Source: a bacterium (GTDB lineage Bacteria > Sysuimicrobiota > Sysuimicrobiia > Sysuimicrobiales > Segetimicrobiaceae). From it: a stretch of 46,504 nt of DNA. The position numbers and the translations under genes were made by a program. The notes beneath the pieces were generated by a model, which was given only the letters and a program-made list of their open reading frames with translations, was not told where the DNA came from and searched no databases. The DNA is taken from positions 1 through 46,504 of the forward strand of contig DATGJN010000004.1 of assembly GCA_035295165.1 (NCBI GenBank), written 5' to 3'. Shown here piece after piece: positions 20,339 to 28,313 of the stretch (positions are counted from its first letter, which is position 1; every line of letters begins with the position of its first letter).

Positions 20339-21256
20339 CTAGTCGAAGCGCACGCGGGGGTCCGTTAGCGTGTACGAGAGATCGACCACAAGATTCAGGA
20401 TGAGAAACACCGTCGAAGTGTAGAGCACAATGCCCTGGATGAGCGGGTAGTCCCGCGCAAAGATCGCCTGAACCGCGAGCGTGCCGATCCCGGGGCGGGA
20501 GAACACCTGCTCGACGATAATCGCGCCGCCCAGCAGGTTGCCGAACAACAGTCCGACGATGGTGACAATCGGATTCAGCGCGTTGCGGAGCGCATGACGG
20601 AGCAGCACCATGCGCTCGCCGAGCCCCTTCGCGCGGGCCGTCCGGATGTACTCCGTACGTAGCACCTCGAGCATGCCCGCGCGGGCGACGCGCGCCACGA
20701 TCGGCGCGCCCGTCGCGGCGAGCACGCCGGCGGGCATCACCAGCGACTGCCATCCGACCGCCCCGGCGACGGGCAGCCACCCGAGGTGGACGGAGAACAG
20801 GTAGATGAGCAGGATTCCCAGCCAAAAACCGGGCACCGACAAGAGCAGCAACGAGCCGATGAGGAGGGCGCGATCGAGCGACGACCCTTGACGGACCGCG
20901 GCGATGATCCCGAGCACGAGCCCCGCGGCCGTGCCGAGCCCGAGCCCCGTCAGCGCGAGCTCGAGCGTGTACGGAAACCGCTGGGCAAGCATCGGCCCCA
21001 CCGCCGTCCCGGATTGCCAGGAGTCTCCGAAGTTGCCGCGCACAGCGTTGAACAAGAAGGCACCGAGTTGCACAAGCAACGGGCGATCCAACCCCAGCCG
21101 ATGGTGCACCTCCTGCAGGGCGGCGACGCTCAGCGCGCCCCCGCCGTAGAGGGCCTGGGCTGGGTCACCCCCGATCAACCGCATCATCGCAAAGGTGAGC
21201 ACCGCCACGCCGATCCAGACCGGAACGAACAACGCGAGGCGTCGAAGCGCGTACAT
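20339..21256 (-). CDS. DppB-type ABC transporter permease
   Basis: A 305-residue permease. MYALRRLALFVPVWIGVAVL is the first span, followed by MMRLIGGDPAQALYG and the conserved LGLDRPLLVQL region. Five further membrane segments follow. The EAA loop is IRTARAKGLGERMVLLRHALRNAL, and the C-terminal VDLSYTLTDPRVRFD is typical. I chose ATG 21256, four bases after the stop of the CocE-type hydrolase gene; a longer TTG-initiated frame would overlap that gene by 23 bases. No strong ribosome site is visible, so translation is probably coupled to the upstream gene. Confidence 0.94.
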   Translation of the reverse strand: MYALRRLALFVPVWIGVAVLTFAMMRLIGGDPAQALYGGGALSVAALQEVHHRLGLDRPLLVQLGAFLFNAVRGNFGDSWQSGTAVGPMLAQRFPYTLELALTGLGLGTAAGLVLGIIAAVRQGSSLDRALLIGSLLLLSVPGFWLGILLIYLFSVHLGWLPVAGAVGWQSLVMPAGVLAATGAPIVARVARAGMLEVLRTEYIRTARAKGLGERMVLLRHALRNALNPIVTIVGLLFGNLLGGAIIVEQVFSRPGIGTLAVQAIFARDYPLIQGIVLYTSTVFLILNLVVDLSYTLTDPRVRFD

Positions 21257-21260
21257 GCGG

Positions 21261-22988
21261 TCAGGCCGTGCCGCGGGGCACAACCGGGATCAGCAGGTGG
21301 CTGGCGCGGCCATGCTCGTGCAGCACGACCTGTGCGGCGGGCCGCGCGACGGCATCGTCGCCTGGCGGCGCACCCGTGTTCGGGTTGCGATCGTAGGCGG
21401 GCCAGCGCGCCGACATCACGGCCACACGCACCCGGTGCCCGGGCAGGAACACGTTGCTGATCGCGACCAATTCGATGCGATAGGTGTATGGCCGCCCGGG
21501 GGCGAGCGGGGACGACTCCGGGCGACCGGAGTCGTTGCGGTAGGACGCGCGAACGATGCCGTCGCATAGTGCCATGCTTCTGCCGTCCGGAAACACGTCG
21601 TACAGTGTGGCGGCGAAGTCCGTGTCGGGGGCATCCGTGGCGGCCTCGAGGACCACGAGCGGATGACCGGTCACCTCCATGGGCTGCGCCAGCGCCTCCG
21701 AGGTGTAGACCAGCACGTCCTCGCGTCCCAACAACCAACGTTCGTCCAACCGGACCTCGGCGGGCGGATACACGTCCGGGGGCTCGCTCGATGGGGTCGG
21801 CGCGTCCGGATCGTATGTGTAGCGGTCCGGGGGCTCGCCCTCCGGCGGCGGCGCCGGTTCGAGTCGGCCGTCGCCGGAAACCGTGTTCGCACGGCCGCCG
21901 CTCCGAAAGCACCAGCGTTCGCCCACGGCGGCGGGCGGCGGCCACGTCGGATCGTCCCGCCAGCGATTCTCCCCCATGAGAAAGATCCGACTGCGGCACC
22001 CGCGGGCAAAATCCGTCGGCGCAGCGCCGCGGCCCTTCAGCCAGTAGTCGAACCACCGGAGGTGGATCGCGTTCATGTCGAGCATCGCCGCATCCCCGAA
22101 CTCGAGCCCGCCGAACCGCGGCTCGGGCGCCCGGGTGCCAGCGTGATCCCACGGACCGGCAAGCAGAAACTGGCGGTCGCGGGCCGGCGAGTGCACGGCC
22201 ATCTCGCGCCAATAGTAGAGCTGCCCGAGCTGGTCTCCGTCGAACCACCCGGTGATGTGCATCACCGGCAAGTCGAGTTGGGCGAAGCGGTTTAGCATAC
22301 CCATCTGTCGCCAGTAGTCGTCGAGCGTTGGATGCGCGAGCCACTCGCGCCACACCGTGTTGCGTCGACCGACGGCGAGGTCCACGTCCTTGGCAGGACG
22401 CGTGCGGATGACGCGCGGCCACTCGATCAACTCAGGGGGTTGCACCGTGCGACCCGCGACCATGTTCAACCACCACATCGCCCACGGCGGACGCAGCTTA
22501 CCATGTCGATACGGCAGTTCTTCCATCAATCGCCCCGCCGCCGCGGTGCTGACCAGCGTGGTAAGGTGCGGCGGTCCCTCGCGCGCCGCCAGCCACTGCA
22601 CGAGACCGCCGTACGAGCCCCCCATCATCCCCACGCGGCCGCTCGACCACGGCTGCCGCGCGATCCACTCCACCGTGTCGTAGCCGTCCTCGGCCTCGTT
22701 CATGAACGGGTGCCACACGCCGTCAGAGTCTCCCCGGCCGCGGACGTCCTGACTCACGAAGACGTAGCCGTGGGCCGCGAAGTATCGCGCCACCTCCACC
22801 CAATGGAATTTCGGGTAGAGACGACGGGCGTTGTCATAAGGGGTCCGCTGCAGGATCGCCGGCCACGTCGACAACGTTCCGCGCGGCGCGTCGGGCAGAA
22901 ACAGATCAACCGAGAGTTCCACCCCGTCGCGCATCGGAACGCGCACATCGAGCTGCATCACGACGGGAAGAAGTGCGTCGGGGTTCAT
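21261..22988 (-). CDS. CocE/NonD family hydrolase (X-Pro dipeptidyl-peptidase S15-like)
   Basis: A 575-residue alpha/beta-hydrolase of the CocE/NonD type, a family that includes cocaine esterase, alpha-amino acid ester hydrolases and Xaa-Pro dipeptidyl peptidases. Conserved elements are RVPMRDGVELSVDLFLP, VSQDVRGRGDSDGVW, the nucleophile elbow GMMGGSYGGL with Ser125, then ITGWFDGDQLGQ (Asp) and LLAGPWDHAGT (His). A jelly-roll C-terminal domain follows (about residues 330-575: HPLVVLEAATDAPDTDF, LPGHRVRVAVMSA). No signal peptide is evident. I started at ATG 22988 since the upstream 61 codons are Arg/Pro-rich and not family-like. It sits between the SBP and the permeases of the second uptake operon, so it probably acts on the imported ester, amide or peptide. 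Confidence 0.93.
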   Translation of the reverse strand: MNPDALLPVVMQLDVRVPMRDGVELSVDLFLPDAPRGTLSTWPAILQRTPYDNARRLYPKFHWVEVARYFAAHGYVFVSQDVRGRGDSDGVWHPFMNEAEDGYDTVEWIARQPWSSGRVGMMGGSYGGLVQWLAAREGPPHLTTLVSTAAAGRLMEELPYRHGKLRPPWAMWWLNMVAGRTVQPPELIEWPRVIRTRPAKDVDLAVGRRNTVWREWLAHPTLDDYWRQMGMLNRFAQLDLPVMHITGWFDGDQLGQLYYWREMAVHSPARDRQFLLAGPWDHAGTRAPEPRFGGLEFGDAAMLDMNAIHLRWFDYWLKGRGAAPTDFARGCRSRIFLMGENRWRDDPTWPPPAAVGERWCFRSGGRANTVSGDGRLEPAPPPEGEPPDRYTYDPDAPTPSSEPPDVYPPAEVRLDERWLLGREDVLVYTSEALAQPMEVTGHPLVVLEAATDAPDTDFAATLYDVFPDGRSMALCDGIVRASYRNDSGRPESSPLAPGRPYTYRIELVAISNVFLPGHRVRVAVMSARWPAYDRNPNTGAPPGDDAVARPAAQVVLHEHGRASHLLIPVVPRGTA

Positions 22989-23042
22989 CTCGACCGTTTG
23001 CTCCTCGGGCGCCCGCGAGCCGACCGGCCGGGGATTGCGGGC

Positions 23043-23081
23043 GGCTCGCGCGGCGCGAGGTCGCGAGTCGCCGCGCAAGCC
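23043..23081 (-). terminator. GC-rich stem-loop after SBP gene
   Basis: A 13-bp stem (arms 23043-23055 and 23069-23081, one G-T wobble) with a 13-base loop, 43 bases after the SBP stop and 54 bases before the hydrolase start. There is no T-run. It sits in the same relative position as the hairpins after the other SBP genes and probably stabilises SBP mRNA or reduces readthrough. Confidence 0.55.
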
Positions 23082-23124
23082 GCGACCGAAGCCTCCTGGC
23101 GCATGACGGTTGCCCGGGGGCGGA

Positions 23125-24747
23125 TCACTTGGCGACGTACGCGTTCTCGACCAGCAGCTCCCCCGTGGCACGGTTCAGGATGACGCCCCCGAACCCGCCC
23201 TGCACGACGCGACCGTTCACCTCCGCAGCGAGCATCGCCCAGGGCACGTCGCGCAAGAATTGCGCCTGGAGCCGCTGCATCAACTGAATGCGCACGGTGG
23301 GCGAGATCGTGGTCTGGTATAGACGCGACAGCTCGTTGAACGCCGGACTATCGTACGTCGAGAAGTCCAGCGAGCCACCCGTTTGCAGCACCAACCGGAG
23401 CACCAGCCCTGGGTCCGAATCCCACGCGTAGCTCGAAACGGAGACGTCGTAGTCGCCCGCCTTGAGCCGCGCCAGCGCGGTGCTGACCTCGTACGCCGTA
23501 ATCGTCGTCCCGATCCCCAGTTCCTGCAGCTGCGCTTGGACCACCTGGGCGAGATCGGTGAACGGCTGGTAGGACCGCGTCACCAAGCGCAGCGCGACCG
23601 GGCGCCCTCCCTTCTGCAACGTCCCACCTTGGTAGGTATACCCGGCCTCCGAGAGCAGCTGCCGAGCGTGCGCGAGATCGTGCCGGTAGGCGTTCTCCGA
23701 TCCCTTCCAGTACCCGGCCAGCAGCGGACTGAACGGCGCCCAATTGGCGACCGCGTGCCCGTTAAACACGCTAGCGACGATGGCGTTGCGATCCATCGCG
23801 TCGTTCAGCGCCTGCCGGACGCGCAGATCCTGAAACATGGCGTTCTTCAGGTTCAACTCGACGTAGTAGACGCGCGGACCCACCGTTTTGAAGAAATGAT
23901 ATTTCGGGTTCGTCGCGTAGGTGTCCCACTGCTCCGGCGGCACGCTGAGCAGCGCGGAGAGCGTGCCGGACTGGAACGCCGCCATCTGTGACGTGAGTTG
24001 CGGGATGACCCGAAACACCAACTCGTTGACGTACGGAGGTCCGGGGTGGTCGAAACTCGGCCCCCAGCGGTACGCGGGATTCCGCGCGAGGGTCACCGTC
24101 TGACCCGGGAGCCACTCCTTGAACATGAACGGACCGACGCTCGACGGATGCTGCGCGTACTGGTTCCCCCACTTCGCGACCGCGCTCGGATCGGTCGGTT
24201 GCAAATACCCCGGGCTGGCGAGCGTCTCGAGCAAGCCGCCGTCCGGGGCCTTCAGCCGCAAGACCAAGGTCGTACTGTCGGGGGCGTCAAACGAGGCCAC
24301 GGACGACAGAAAATCCCGATCGTAGGGGGACGCCGTGGCCGGATCGACGTCCCGTTCAAAGGTGGTCTTGACGTCCGCCGCAGTCATGGGTTTCCCGCTG
24401 TGGAACATGATCCCCGGCTTCAGGTGGAAGGTCAAGGTCTTCCCGTTCGGGCTCCATTCCCATCGATCGGCGAGCCACGGCACGACGCGGCCGTCCGGCG
24501 CGATCGCCGTCAGCGCGGCGCCGATGTAGTTCGAGATCTCATCTTCGTCGGCCAGCGTCATGCGAGGCGCGTCGAGCGTCTTGGGGTCCTGTTGAACGGC
24601 CAGCACGAACGCGCCCCCGACGCTCGGCCCGGCCGCGCCCAGGGCCGCGGAACGGCCTCCCCACGGAGTGAGCACGAGGGCGATGAGGGCGGCCGCGGCG
24701 TACCCCCGGCGAAGCCGCCTAGCGATTCGTCCTGACATTGGATCCAT
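23125..24747 (-). CDS. ABC transporter substrate-binding protein, family 5
   Basis: A 540-residue SBP_bac_5 protein. The N-terminus MDPMSGRIARRLRRG is followed by a hydrophobic stretch YAAAALIALVLTPWG and a small-residue cleavage region, i.e. a signal peptide without lipobox Cys. The mature domain includes FVLAVQQDPKTLDAPR, LTFHLKPGIMFHSGKPMT and VKTTFERDVDP, all family landmarks. ATG 24747 has AAGAGG upstream; ATG 24738 is an alternative. It is the first gene of the second uptake operon, followed by a hairpin, the CocE-type hydrolase and permeases. It is divergent from the MarR gene across a 458-bp region, so MarR may regulate it. It is not closely similar to the SBP pair at 41070-46504. Confidence 0.95.
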   Translation of the reverse strand: MDPMSGRIARRLRRGYAAAALIALVLTPWGGRSAALGAAGPSVGGAFVLAVQQDPKTLDAPRMTLADEDEISNYIGAALTAIAPDGRVVPWLADRWEWSPNGKTLTFHLKPGIMFHSGKPMTAADVKTTFERDVDPATASPYDRDFLSSVASFDAPDSTTLVLRLKAPDGGLLETLASPGYLQPTDPSAVAKWGNQYAQHPSSVGPFMFKEWLPGQTVTLARNPAYRWGPSFDHPGPPYVNELVFRVIPQLTSQMAAFQSGTLSALLSVPPEQWDTYATNPKYHFFKTVGPRVYYVELNLKNAMFQDLRVRQALNDAMDRNAIVASVFNGHAVANWAPFSPLLAGYWKGSENAYRHDLAHARQLLSEAGYTYQGGTLQKGGRPVALRLVTRSYQPFTDLAQVVQAQLQELGIGTTITAYEVSTALARLKAGDYDVSVSSYAWDSDPGLVLRLVLQTGGSLDFSTYDSPAFNELSRLYQTTISPTVRIQLMQRLQAQFLRDVPWAMLAAEVNGRVVQGGFGGVILNRATGELLVENAYVAK

Positions 24748-25008
24748 TCCCCCCTCTTCCCCAAGATGCATCGGGCTGGGCGAACGCTCGCGGTGACGGC
24801 CGCACCCGTCCCATCACGGATCCCTCGACACAGCGCATCGGTCGCTCCGAGCCCATCAGATCGAATCCGCCTGCCTGCCCAGCGAGTTCTCAGAGGCCGC
24901 TCCCGTCTCCTGCCGCCTTTCCACCACCGAGGCGCGCACATCCGGGCGTTCTGTCGCGCGCACCGATCGCGCCTCGGGCCGTCCGCGAGCGCGTCCGCCG
25001 GCGATCGC

Positions 25009-25036
25009 TTGATGAATTTGTAGACTTGAATATAAT
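25009..25036 (+). promoter_or_regulatory. Promoter of the marR-EVE operon
   Basis: TTGATG (25009-25014) and a perfect TATAAT (25031-25036), 16 bases apart, form the best sigma-70 promoter in the window. Transcription would start near 25043, leaving a leader of about 160 bases before marR. Confidence 0.65.
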
Positions 25037-25074
25037 AAATTGAGATATAAAGCCGGCCGATCGGAGGCTCCATT

Positions 25075-25176
25075 GTGCGGCTCATCAATACCCTGGTCGT
25101 CACAAGGCATGTTAAGCCCGTTTTGGGTCAAACTCGTGGCCCACAACGTTGCACGCGGGGCCGCACACGAGAATGA
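25075..25176 (+). CDS. Possible 33-residue leader peptide
   Basis: GGAGG (25063-25067) stands seven bases before GTG 25075, which opens a 33-codon frame ending with TGA at 25174-25176. It lies wholly inside the long marR leader. The product (VRLINTLVVTRHV at its start) is basic and matches nothing I know. The good ribosome site is the only support; it could be a regulatory leader ORF or chance. Confidence 0.25.
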   Translation: MRLINTLVVTRHVKPVLGQTRGPQRCTRGRTRE

Positions 25177-25205
25177 CGCGTTGGCCGCGTTCGCGAGGGC
25201 AGCGG

Positions 25206-25661
25206 ATGGCTGAGTCCGCGTTTGCCTTTGCCGCGCCCGAGAGCCCCGGGTTCCTCCTCTGGCAAACGACCGTCGTCTGGCAGAGGCAGATCAAAGAGGC
25301 GCTGGAGCCTTTCGAGATCTCTCATGCCCAGTTCGTGATCCTGGCGATCCTGTTGTGGTCGCAAGAGGCTGAAACGGAGCCGAACCAGACGCTGATCGCG
25401 CGTCAGTCCAAGCTCGACAAGATGACGGTGTCCACATCGCTGAAGAAATTGGGTGTGAAACGGTATGTCAGACGAACCGAAAGCGACCGGGACCCCCGGG
25501 CAAATTCGGTGCGCTTAACGGACAGAGGCAAACAGCTCGCAACGAAGCTGGTGCCGATCGTCGAAGGGATCGACAAGACGTTCTTCGGTGTGCTCACGCC
25601 AACCCGGCAGCGCGAACTCGTCACCACGTTGGCAAGTCTGTTGCGGGAGGAACGGGGATGA
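25206..25661 (+). CDS. MarR-family transcriptional regulator
   Basis: A 151-residue winged-helix regulator of the MarR family, which bind palindromic operators as dimers and usually repress until a small ligand or oxidant binds. The N-terminal dimerisation helices (FLLWQTTVVWQRQIKEALEP) and ISHAQFVILAILLW lead to the recognition helix region LIARQSKLDKMTVSTSLKKL. The wing is RTESDRDPRANSVRLTDRG. ATG 25206 has GAGGGC upstream; the frame is open further 5' but lacks family residues. Its stop overlaps the start of the EVE gene by four bases (ATGA), so the two are coupled. The divergent SBP operon is a plausible target besides its own promoter. Confidence 0.92.
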   Translation: MAESAFAFAAPESPGFLLWQTTVVWQRQIKEALEPFEISHAQFVILAILLWSQEAETEPNQTLIARQSKLDKMTVSTSLKKLGVKRYVRRTESDRDPRANSVRLTDRGKQLATKLVPIVEGIDKTFFGVLTPTRQRELVTTLASLLREERG

Positions 25662-26218
25662 ACAAGACACGCTACTGGATCGGCGCGGCGTCGAAAGACC
25701 ACGTGCGCATGGGAATCAAGGGGGGCTTTGCGCAGTTCTGCCACGGGAAGCTGGGTCCGGCCGAGAAACTCTCGAAAGGCGATTGGGTGATTCTCTACTC
25801 AAGCAAGCAGAGATTCGGCGAACCCACGGTCTGCCAAGAATTCACCGCGATCGGTCAGGTGGTTGACGCGGCGCCAACCCAAGTCGAGCAGGCCCCTGGG
25901 TTCAAACCCTACAGGCGCAAGGTCAGGTATCATAAGTCCCGGGCGGTCAACATACGGCCGCTGATTGAGAAACTCTCGTTCATACGAAACAGGGCGAGAT
26001 GGGGGATGGCGTTTCGATTCGGGTTTCTCGAAATCCGCCCGGACGATTTTGGCACGATTGCGACCGAGATGCTGTCGAACGCCGGGCGTGATCGAACGCC
26101 GCTGCCCGCGATACCCGCGCGTTTGCCGCGGGACCGCGCCCGTGCGCGCGCGCAAGGCGCCGGCCCCGATCAGCCTGCCACGACGACCCGATCTCGCCCT
26201 TCGGCCTTCGCCCGGTAG
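25658..26218 (+). CDS. EVE domain-containing protein
   Basis: A 186-residue protein whose first 143 residues match the EVE/UPF0310 family: YWIGAASKDHV, GFAQFCHGKLGPAEKLSKGDW, EFTAIGQVVDA, IEKLSFIRNRARWGMAFRFG. EVE domains are PUA-like folds that bind modified bases in DNA or RNA. Normal family members end near residue 143 (IATEMLSNAG). Here a 43-residue Arg/Pro/Ala-rich tail of no recognisable family follows, and its last 49 bases overlap the convergent GGDEF gene. A TGA in another frame at 26089-26091 sits exactly where the family normally ends, so a single-base deletion or sequencing error is likely. It is coupled to the MarR gene (ATGA overlap). Confidence 0.9.
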   Translation: MNKTRYWIGAASKDHVRMGIKGGFAQFCHGKLGPAEKLSKGDWVILYSSKQRFGEPTVCQEFTAIGQVVDAAPTQVEQAPGFKPYRRKVRYHKSRAVNIRPLIEKLSFIRNRARWGMAFRFGFLEIRPDDFGTIATEMLSNAGRDRTPLPAIPARLPRDRARARAQGAGPDQPATTTRSRPSAFAR

Positions 26219-28029
26219 AGGGCGGCGTCGACCGCTCGAAGCGAGGCCGCCATCGTCGACCCGTGTTCGGGAAAGACGACCACACCCGCAGACACGCTCA
26301 GCGGTCCCAACACGCGGCCGCCGTGGAGCACGGAGAGGTGTTTCACGCCCTCCCGGAGTTCTTGCGCGCGTTCGAACACGGCGGTGCCGTCGAACTCCGG
26401 TAAGATCAACACGAACTCCTCCCCGCCGTACCGGCACGGGATATCCTCCGCCCGCACCCGCGCGCGGAGAAACGCGCCGAACTCTCGCAGCACGGTGTCG
26501 CCCGCCTCGTGTCCGAACGTGTCGTTGAACGCCTTGAAGCGGTCAAGATCGAGCATGATGATCCCGACCGGGACACCCCGCCGCTGCGCGCGCCGCAATT
26601 CTCGATCTAGGGTCTCCTCCAGGTACCGCCGGTTGAACAACCCCGTCAACGGGTCGCGGATCGACTGGGCACGCAGCGAGTCCCGGAGGCGAAGGTTGGC
26701 GATCGCCGGGGCGATTCGCTGGGCGGCCGCGCCGGCCAAGCGCTGGACGGCGATCGGATCCGCACTCGTGTCGGGAACGCGCAGCACCAGCACGCCTAGG
26801 GTTTCGCCGTGCGCGGCCAGCGGGACGCACAGGCAGGTGTCCGACGATACGGCCGCAAGATGCCGACAGACCAGCGCCACGCCCGTCGGCCCGGCGCTGT
26901 GAATTCGCCCCTGTCGCAACGCCCAGCAGTCGTTTGGAGCAAACACGGAGTCGCCCGGCGGCGCCGCGCCCCAGACGCTCGTCGCCTCAACGGAGTCTCG
27001 CGACGCGCTGGTGACACACAGCGCCCCAGACGTTCCCGGCAGCAGCTCGGCGAGGCTGCGCGCCGCCGCGACATACGCTTCGTCGACGGTGGCACAGGCG
27101 AGGAGGAGGTCGCTCATACCGGCGAGGAACGAGATTTCATGTCGCTCGCGCTCCAACACGGCGGCGGATGCTTGAAGTTCCGCGTGCGCCTGTCGAACGG
27201 CCTCTTCCATCTTTCTGCGGCGGGTGATGTCCCGAATCGCGCCCTCGTAGACGGTCACGAGCCCGGCGGCATCGGCGACGCCACGAATCGTCTCGAGGAC
27301 CCACACCATGGTGCCGTCGCGTCGGCGTAGTTGCGTCTCGAAATCAAGCACGCGGTCGGCCGCCAGCTCGTTGGCCTCGCGGAACTTCTGCGCATCGACG
27401 TACAGGTCGCCGGGCTCGGCCGCGAGCAACGCTTCCCGACTCGAGTACCCGAGGATGCTTACGAGCGCCAGATTCACGTCGACGAAGGCGCCGTCGCGGC
27501 CGCGACGATAGAGGCCGATCGGGATCCCGTCAAACAACCCGCGGTATCGCCTCTCCGACTCTCGCACCGCTGCCTCGGCGCGCTTTTGGTCGGTGATGTC
27601 CTGCATCAGGGCGATCACCGCCTTACGACCGGCCCACCGCAGCACGTGGGTGAAGACGCTGACGGTGATGATTTGACCGTCCCTGCGGCGGTGCCGCCAC
27701 TCGCCCGTTGTCTGCAACCCCGGGCTCTGCTTCCGGACCGTGGCCAGCAGCGCCGGGACGTCCTCTGCGGGGCGAATGTCGCTGATGCGCATCGACAGAA
27801 ACTCCGCACGAGAGTACCCGTAGTGGAGGACCGCGGCCTCATTGACCGCAAGATACCGCAGTGTGTTGAAGTCGTAGATGCACATGGGCAGCGGGCTGGT
27901 TTCGAACAGCACGCGGAACGGAACGTCGCTGCGCGCGGACGGCGGCGGGACCCGGGCGTCTACCGTCGGCGAACGCCGGCCGCCTCCCCGGACGTTCCCC
28001 GATTTTGTGGGCTTCACCACGCCTCCCAT
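26170..28029 (-). CDS. Diguanylate cyclase with PAS-PAS-GAF sensor domains
   Basis: A 619-residue signalling protein making c-di-GMP from two GTP. PAS 1 covers about residues 37-150 (VLFETSPLPMCIYDFNTLRY) and PAS 2 about 160-285 (YRGLFDGIPIGLYRRG), each ending in a PAC-like segment (ALMQDITDQKRAE, GAIRDITRRRKMEE). A short coiled coil and a GAF domain (about 305-445) follow. The GGDEF domain starts at RDPLTGLFNRRYLEETL and has the active site RYGGEEFVLILP. RAED five residues before GGEEF is an intact inhibitory I-site, so product feedback is expected. No membrane segment is visible, so it is soluble. The HD-GYP gene lies upstream on the same strand; its 3' end overlaps the convergent EVE gene. 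Confidence 0.95.
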   Translation of the reverse strand: MGGVVKPTKSGNVRGGGRRSPTVDARVPPPSARSDVPFRVLFETSPLPMCIYDFNTLRYLAVNEAAVLHYGYSRAEFLSMRISDIRPAEDVPALLATVRKQSPGLQTTGEWRHRRRDGQIITVSVFTHVLRWAGRKAVIALMQDITDQKRAEAAVRESERRYRGLFDGIPIGLYRRGRDGAFVDVNLALVSILGYSSREALLAAEPGDLYVDAQKFREANELAADRVLDFETQLRRRDGTMVWVLETIRGVADAAGLVTVYEGAIRDITRRRKMEEAVRQAHAELQASAAVLERERHEISFLAGMSDLLLACATVDEAYVAAARSLAELLPGTSGALCVTSASRDSVEATSVWGAAPPGDSVFAPNDCWALRQGRIHSAGPTGVALVCRHLAAVSSDTCLCVPLAAHGETLGVLVLRVPDTSADPIAVQRLAGAAAQRIAPAIANLRLRDSLRAQSIRDPLTGLFNRRYLEETLDRELRRAQRRGVPVGIIMLDLDRFKAFNDTFGHEAGDTVLREFGAFLRARVRAEDIPCRYGGEEFVLILPEFDGTAVFERAQELREGVKHLSVLHGGRVLGPLSVSAGVVVFPEHGSTMAASLRAVDAALYRAKAEGRDRVVVAG

Positions 28030-28059
28030 CGCCCGGATCGCTCCCTCACCGCGAGCCGG

Positions 28060-28257
28060 CTACGGGACAACGGTTGGTGCGGGGGCGCGCTCGATGAGGG
28101 CCGCGTCAGATTCCGCGTCGGCGCCGGATACAGCCCGATCAGCGAACGCAACCATGGCAGGGCTCCCTTCCCGTTCCTCAGCGCCCGGTGTGGCTCTCAT
28201 GCAGGCGGACGCCATCGATTCTTCGCCGCCACCATGAGGGCGACGGGCGTCCGTCAT
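28060..28257 (-). CDS. Possible small hypothetical protein
   Basis: A 65-codon frame (MTDARRPHGGGEESMAS at its start) in the 284-bp gap between the HD-GYP and GGDEF genes. AGGG lies seven bases before the ATG. The product is Ala/Glu/Asp-rich with no recognisable family. It may be chance in GC-rich DNA; otherwise the gap holds nothing I recognise. Confidence 0.2.
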   Translation of the reverse strand: MTDARRPHGGGEESMASACMRATPGAEEREGSPAMVAFADRAVSGADAESDAALIERAPAPTVVP

Positions 28258-28313
28258 GTGCATACCCTGGTTGCCGCGGGGTTAGACGCCCGGGGGAGCG
28301 GACCGCGGGTCGG

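Larger units (their letters stand above)
24748..25205. other. Divergent intergenic region between SBP operon and marR
   Basis: A 458-bp gap. The SBP side (24748-24990) is GC-rich with no clear signal. An AT-rich island at 25009-25055 holds a good plus-strand promoter and a direct repeat, TTGAATATAA (25026-25035) and TTGAGATATAA (25040-25050), a plausible regulator site. On the minus strand the same island offers TATATT-like -10 sequences, but no convincing -35. A possible leader ORF is listed separately. Confidence 0.5.
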
